This document shows positions 20,222-22,756 of a stretch of DNA of 22,756 nucleotides, in pieces (the stretch's first letter is position 1; every line of letters begins with the position of its first letter). The stretch comes from Bacillota bacterium (GTDB lineage Bacteria; Bacillota; Bacilli; Paenibacillales; Paenibacillaceae). The stretch is from assembly GCA_023433615.1 (NCBI GenBank), contig JAEZCJ010000206.1:1-22756 (forward strand). The letters run 5' to 3'. Both the position numbers and the translations under genes were made by a program. A model generated the notes under the pieces. It was not told the DNA's origin. It made no database searches and saw only the letters and a program-made list of their open reading frames with translations.

Positions 20222-21709
20222 TCAACCTCTAGCCGCCGAAGTCTCCTGCACGGCTTGCGTCTCCTCATGCGGCCGAACCTTGCGGATGAAGAATGCTAGC
20301 ACCAGTGCCGCAACCGTCATCCACAGCGCAACCACGAATGCGTAGTTAATACCGTGAATCGTCGCTTCCTGCGTAACTGCCGCCATCGCGGTCGCATCGC
20401 TCGGATCGATGCCGCCCGAGACGATAAGCTCCTTGCCCTTCACCGCGGCTTGATTCGTGAAAATCGTGACGAGAAGCGCGGTGCCGAGCGCCCCTGCAAC
20501 GTTACGCAGCGTCTGCGACATCGCCGAACCGTGCGCATTAAGCCGCTGCGGAAGCTGGTTCATGCCCGCCGTCTGAATCGGCATCATGAGCATCGACATG
20601 CCCACCATCCGCAGCGTATACATGAGCAGCATGTGGTTATAGGTCGTCTCTGCGGTCAAGAGCGTGAATTCATAGGTGGTGAAAATCGTGATCAACAGCC
20701 CCGCGACCGACAGCCAGCGCGCGCCGACCTTGTCGAAGATCATGCCCGTGATCGGCGACATGATACCCATCAGGATTGCGCCCGGCAGCATCAGGAGTCC
20801 GGAATCCATCGGCGAGAAGCCGCGGATATTCTGCAGATAGATCGGCAGCAGGATCATCCCCGAGAACATCGCCATCGTGATGATGACGTTAATGACCGTC
20901 GTCAGCGAGAACATGCCGTACTTGAACACGCGGAATTCGAGGATCGGCCTTTTCGTGACCAGCTCGCGCCAGACGAACAGCAAGAGCGAGACGACGCCTA
21001 CGGCCAAGCATGCAATGACCGTCGCGCTGTCCCAGCCGTCCGTCCCGGCGTCGCTGAAACCGTACAGCAGGCCGCCGAAGCCCAGCGTGGACAAGATGAC
21101 GCCGAGCATATCGAGCTTCGGCATCGAATTCTTCGTCACGTTCTTCATCGCCAAGCTGCCGTAGACGGCCGCGAACAGCGCCAACGGCAGAATGATGTAG
21201 AACAGCACGCGCCACGAATAATGCTCGACGACCCAGCCCGACATCGTAGGACCGATCGCCGGCGCGAAGATCATCGCCAGACCCATCATGCCCATCGCCT
21301 TGCCCCGCTGTTCGATCGGGAAGATCGTCAGGAAGACGATCGACATAAGCGGCATCATGATGCCCGCGCCTGCAGCCTGGATAAGGCGTCCGACCAAGAG
21401 CACTTCAAAGCCCGGCGCAACGGCACAGACGATCGTGCCGATGGCGAACAGGCTGCTCGCCGCGATGAACAGCTTGCGTGTCGTGAACCGCTCGATGAGG
21501 TAGGCGCTGATCGGCACCAATACTCCGTTGACCAGCATATAGCCGTTCGACAACCATTGAATGGTGCTGGCGGTCAGCTGCAAGTCCTCCATCATGACCG
21601 GCAGCGCTACGTTCAACACCGTCTGGGCCAGCAGCGCGACGAATGCCGCAATGAGCAGCGAGGCAACGATCGGCCCCCTGCGCAAGTTCGTAGATGTTGC
21701 TTCACTCAT
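20222..21709 (-). CDS. MFS multidrug exporter, DHA2 (14-helix, EmrB/QacA-like) family
   Basis: The 495-residue membrane protein has about 14 hydrophobic segments. Diagnostic pieces are LNVALPVMMEDL in helix 1, IQWLSNGYMLVNGVLVPISAYLIERFTTRKLF (helix 2 and motif A), GRLIQAAGAGIMMPL, and the antiporter motif C in IFAPAIGPTMSGWVVEHYSWRVLFYI. Such proton-driven exporters (LmrB, EmrB, QacA) remove lipophilic drugs; the substrate range cannot be read from sequence. It follows the marR gene by 29 bases, with SD AGAGGAG, and is almost certainly co-transcribed with and repressed by that regulator. The protein has a short hydrophilic C-terminal tail (HEETQAVQETSAARG). Confidence 0.92.
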   Translation of the reverse strand: MSEATSTNLRRGPIVASLLIAAFVALLAQTVLNVALPVMMEDLQLTASTIQWLSNGYMLVNGVLVPISAYLIERFTTRKLFIAASSLFAIGTIVCAVAPGFEVLLVGRLIQAAGAGIMMPLMSIVFLTIFPIEQRGKAMGMMGLAMIFAPAIGPTMSGWVVEHYSWRVLFYIILPLALFAAVYGSLAMKNVTKNSMPKLDMLGVILSTLGFGGLLYGFSDAGTDGWDSATVIACLAVGVVSLLLFVWRELVTKRPILEFRVFKYGMFSLTTVINVIITMAMFSGMILLPIYLQNIRGFSPMDSGLLMLPGAILMGIMSPITGMIFDKVGARWLSVAGLLITIFTTYEFTLLTAETTYNHMLLMYTLRMVGMSMLMMPIQTAGMNQLPQRLNAHGSAMSQTLRNVAGALGTALLVTIFTNQAAVKGKELIVSGGIDPSDATAMAAVTQEATIHGINYAFVVALWMTVAALVLAFFIRKVRPHEETQAVQETSAARG

Positions 21710-21738
21710 GGTACGATTCTCTCCTCTGTATCTTCTCT

Positions 21739-22179
21739 CTAGTCTTCTCTGGACTGTTGCAATAGCTGGACGATCTGTCCATGAATCCGGAACAGATGCT
21801 GCTGGTCTTCATCCGGCAGCGATAAGATGGGCGAGAGCCGGCTTAACCGTTCCCCGTTCGTCTCCGCCCACATGCGCTCCCCGAGCTCGGTCAGCCGGAG
21901 CTGAATGATCCGGCGGTCCTCGGCTGAACGTTCTCGCGTCACGAAGCCCGCCTTCTCCATGCGGTCGATAATCCCGCTAGTCGTACTATTCCCCAATAGA
22001 ATTCTTTCTGCCAGCTCGGACAGACTAATACCGGGACGTTCGGCCAACACCTTCAATACCCACAGCTGTACCGGCGTCAAGTCGCGAGGCTGCGCAGCTT
22101 TCAGCAGCGCCTGGAAGAACGTCTTGTGCACCTCGCGGAACGACTTCATGATCTCGTCGACGCGCTGTTCCGAATCCAT
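21739..22179 (-). CDS. MarR-family regulator of the adjacent MFS exporter
   Basis: The 146-residue winged-helix protein shows LTPVQLWVLKVLAERPGISLSELAERI, recognition helix GNSTTSGIIDRMEKAGFVTRERS, wing AEDRRIIQLRLTELG (D-R-R) and a C-terminal dimer helix. The start at 22179 is preferred over the ATG at 22185 because GGGAGG lies 8 bases from 22179 but only 2 from 22185. The promoter is consensus (22248-22277) and is followed by two TTCG-CATA-palindromes, so autoregulation and control of the exporter gene 29 bases downstream are likely. No Cys is present, so a ligand rather than a thiol switch is expected. Confidence 0.91.
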   Translation of the reverse strand: MDSEQRVDEIMKSFREVHKTFFQALLKAAQPRDLTPVQLWVLKVLAERPGISLSELAERILLGNSTTSGIIDRMEKAGFVTRERSAEDRRIIQLRLTELGERMWAETNGERLSRLSPILSLPDEDQQHLFRIHGQIVQLLQQSRED

Positions 22180-22193
22180 GCCCATAACCTCCC

Positions 22194-22221
22194 ATCCATT
22201 CGTTCATCCATCCATTCGTTC
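22194..22221 (-). repeat. 12-bp direct repeat in the leader of the marR-MFS transcript
   Basis: ATCCATTCGTTC occurs at 22194-22205 and again at 22210-22221 (GAACGAATGGAT on the transcript strand), 16 bases apart, just upstream of the marR SD. The second copy overlaps the left operator. It may be extra regulator contacts or a small duplication. Confidence 0.5.
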
Positions 22222-22245
22222 GCATAGGAATGTTTCGCATACGAA
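22219..22245 (-). promoter_or_regulatory. Paired operators of the marR-MFS operon
   Basis: TTCG-CATA-CGAA (22234-22245) is a perfect 12-bp palindrome with a 4-base centre, two bases from the -10 box. TTCG-CATA-GGAA (22219-22230) is an imperfect copy 15 bases away. They cover the transcription start region, as expected for MarR repression. Confidence 0.65.
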
Positions 22246-22247
22246 GT

Positions 22248-22277
22248 ATTATAGGGAGCGAAGGACGCCGCTGTCAA
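22248..22277 (-). promoter_or_regulatory. Consensus sigma-A promoter of the marR-MFS operon
   Basis: On the minus strand a perfect TTGACA (22272-22277), an 18-base spacer and a perfect TATAAT (22248-22253). The layout, including the 18-base spacer and an operator abutting the -10, is the same as for the other marR gene at 13333. Confidence 0.9.
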
Positions 22278-22359
22278 ATGCCAATTGTTCATCCTGTAGA
22301 AGGTGCGGCGATCGTATGTCTTTTTTGCTATCCATCATGTCCCTCAATAGCAGTCGGCT

Positions 22360-22461
22360 GGGCTGAACGAATACGGTTTTTCGCACTCGTTCGGCGGGAT
22401 TGGGGCGGCCGGGCTGAACGAATGCGGTTTTTCGCACTCGTTCGACGGGATTGGGGCGGCC
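22360..22461. repeat. Tandem 51-bp repeat, each unit with a hairpin
   Basis: Two adjacent 51-base units (22360-22410 and 22411-22461) differ at only two positions. Each holds an imperfect hairpin, 22365-22392 and 22416-22443, with arms GAACGA.../...TCGTTC and a T-rich loop, followed by GGGATTGGGGCGGCC. On the minus strand the arms pair completely if G-U pairs are allowed, and one of the two differences keeps the pairing. The rest of the gap from 22186 to 22555 holds the marR promoter and operators and a terminator; no gene is seen. Confidence 0.85.
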
Positions 22462-22482
22462 GGGCCGGGATTTCCCTATCAT

Positions 22483-22540
22483 AGAAAAGAAAAGGATGCA
22501 TCCAGTGATGCCTGCCGGAACAGGCTCACTGGATGCATCC
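22483..22540 (-). terminator. Terminator of the aldo/keto reductase gene
   Basis: A perfect 15-bp stem GGATGCATCCAGTGA (22494-22508) / TCACTGGATGCATCC (22526-22540) has an inner GCCTG/CAGGC stem. It is followed on the minus strand by TTTTCTTTTC. It lies 15 bases past the stop codon of the gene at the right edge. Confidence 0.9.
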
Positions 22541-22555
22541 CCATAAAATAATACT

Positions 22556-22756
22556 TTACTTCCACGCTTGCGGGTGATCCGCCTTGACCAGATCAAGCTC
22601 CGCCGCGCGCGCGTTCGCCTCGACTTGCGCGGGGCTCTTGCAGCCCGGGATGACGCAAGTCACCGCCGGATGCTGAAGGCACCAAGCCAAAGCCCATTCC
22701 GCCATGCCGACGCCGGCTGGCACCTCGCTTGCCCGAATCTGCTCGACAAGCGCCAG
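22556..22756 (-). CDS. Aldo/keto reductase, C-terminal part (5' end outside window)
   Basis: Only the last 66 codons are present, ending at TAA 22556-22558. The translation (LALVEQIRASEVPAGVGMAE, then WALAWCLQHPAVTCVIPGCKSPAQVEANARA) matches the end of the aldo/keto reductase barrel. WALAWCL is a late helix, and VIPGCKSPAQVEANARA is the cofactor-binding end that usually reads VIPG-x-K/R/S-x-x-Q-V-x-x-N. The catalytic Tyr and Lys lie upstream of the window. It is likely an NADP-dependent oxidoreductase of the YhdN/Tas-like branch; the substrate is unknown. Confidence 0.85.
   Translation of the reverse strand: MALVEQIRASEVPAGVGMAEWALAWCLQHPAVTCVIPGCKSPAQVEANARAAELDLVKADHPQAWK

Noticed and set aside
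20354..21742. 462-codon open frame on the plus strand
   Set aside because: Antisense to the MFS exporter. Very rich in Arg, His, Asp and Gln, as expected from reverse reading of hydrophobic codons.
22249..22596. 115-codon open frame across the tandem repeat on the minus strand
   Set aside because: The 51-base unit is 17 codons long, so the frame stays open by arithmetic. It starts inside the aldo/keto reductase gene in another frame, has no SD and crosses the terminator.
1..22756. Mobile elements, prophage, tRNA or rRNA genes
   Set aside because: No transposase or integrase translation, no target-site duplications, no cloverleaf with CCA end and no ribosomal RNA segments were recognised.

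Overview
The window looks like chromosomal DNA of a GC-rich, endospore-forming Gram-positive bacterium, most likely a member of the Paenibacillaceae (Paenibacillus or Cohnella type). This is inferred from strong Shine-Dalgarno sequences, sigma-A promoters, an alpha/beta-type small acid-soluble spore protein, a YjcZ-like spore protein, the Bacillus-type nupNOPQ gene order, a preQ1-I riboswitch and a candidate cre box. The futalosine (mqn) genes for menaquinone, instead of the classical men genes, fit that group better than B. subtilis. No tRNA, rRNA, transposase, phage gene or CRISPR array was seen.

Layout, left to right. 1-672: 3' end of a sugar-nucleotide epimerase/dehydratase gene. 814-2871 (minus): an AlkD-like DNA alkylation repair gene and a secreted TraB-family protein. 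3055-7949 (minus): a complete nucleoside ABC importer, with the lipoprotein gene nupN first, a terminator after it, then nupO-nupP-nupQ tightly coupled. 8082-8742 (minus): two small sporulation genes. 8860-11793 (minus): a permuted papain-like (YiiX/YycO-type) protein and a membrane GGDEF-EAL protein. 11880-13194 (plus): a preQ1-I riboswitch, then queF and a VUT/YhhQ-type queuosine-precursor transporter, which together form a regulated 7-deazaguanine import and reduction module. 13333-15197 (plus): a MarR regulator, an unusual short-chain dehydrogenase and a small alpha/beta protein of unknown function, linked by three copies of one palindromic operator. 15250-16880 (minus): mqnB-mqnD for menaquinone. 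16881-17326: an odd G-poor spacer. 17327-17746 (plus): a cupin. 17818-18732 (minus): a phytanoyl-CoA-dioxygenase-like protein with a cre-like site upstream. 18889-20121 (plus): an M29 aminopeptidase. 20222-22179 (minus): a marR-MFS drug-exporter pair with its own palindromic operators. 22360-22461: a tandem 51-bp hairpin repeat. 22556-22756 (minus): the end of an aldo/keto reductase gene.

Most transcription units end in clear hairpins, and several are placed to serve convergent genes (17768-17799, 20149-20203, 15199-15244). Most genes belong to known families. The least explained parts are the MarR/SDR/unknown-protein locus with its duplicated operator-promoter and six-codon ORF (13333-15197), the tandem structured repeat beside the aldo/keto reductase gene, and the repetitive G-poor spacer upstream of mqnB. 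All functions are inferred from reading the sequence; no database search was run.
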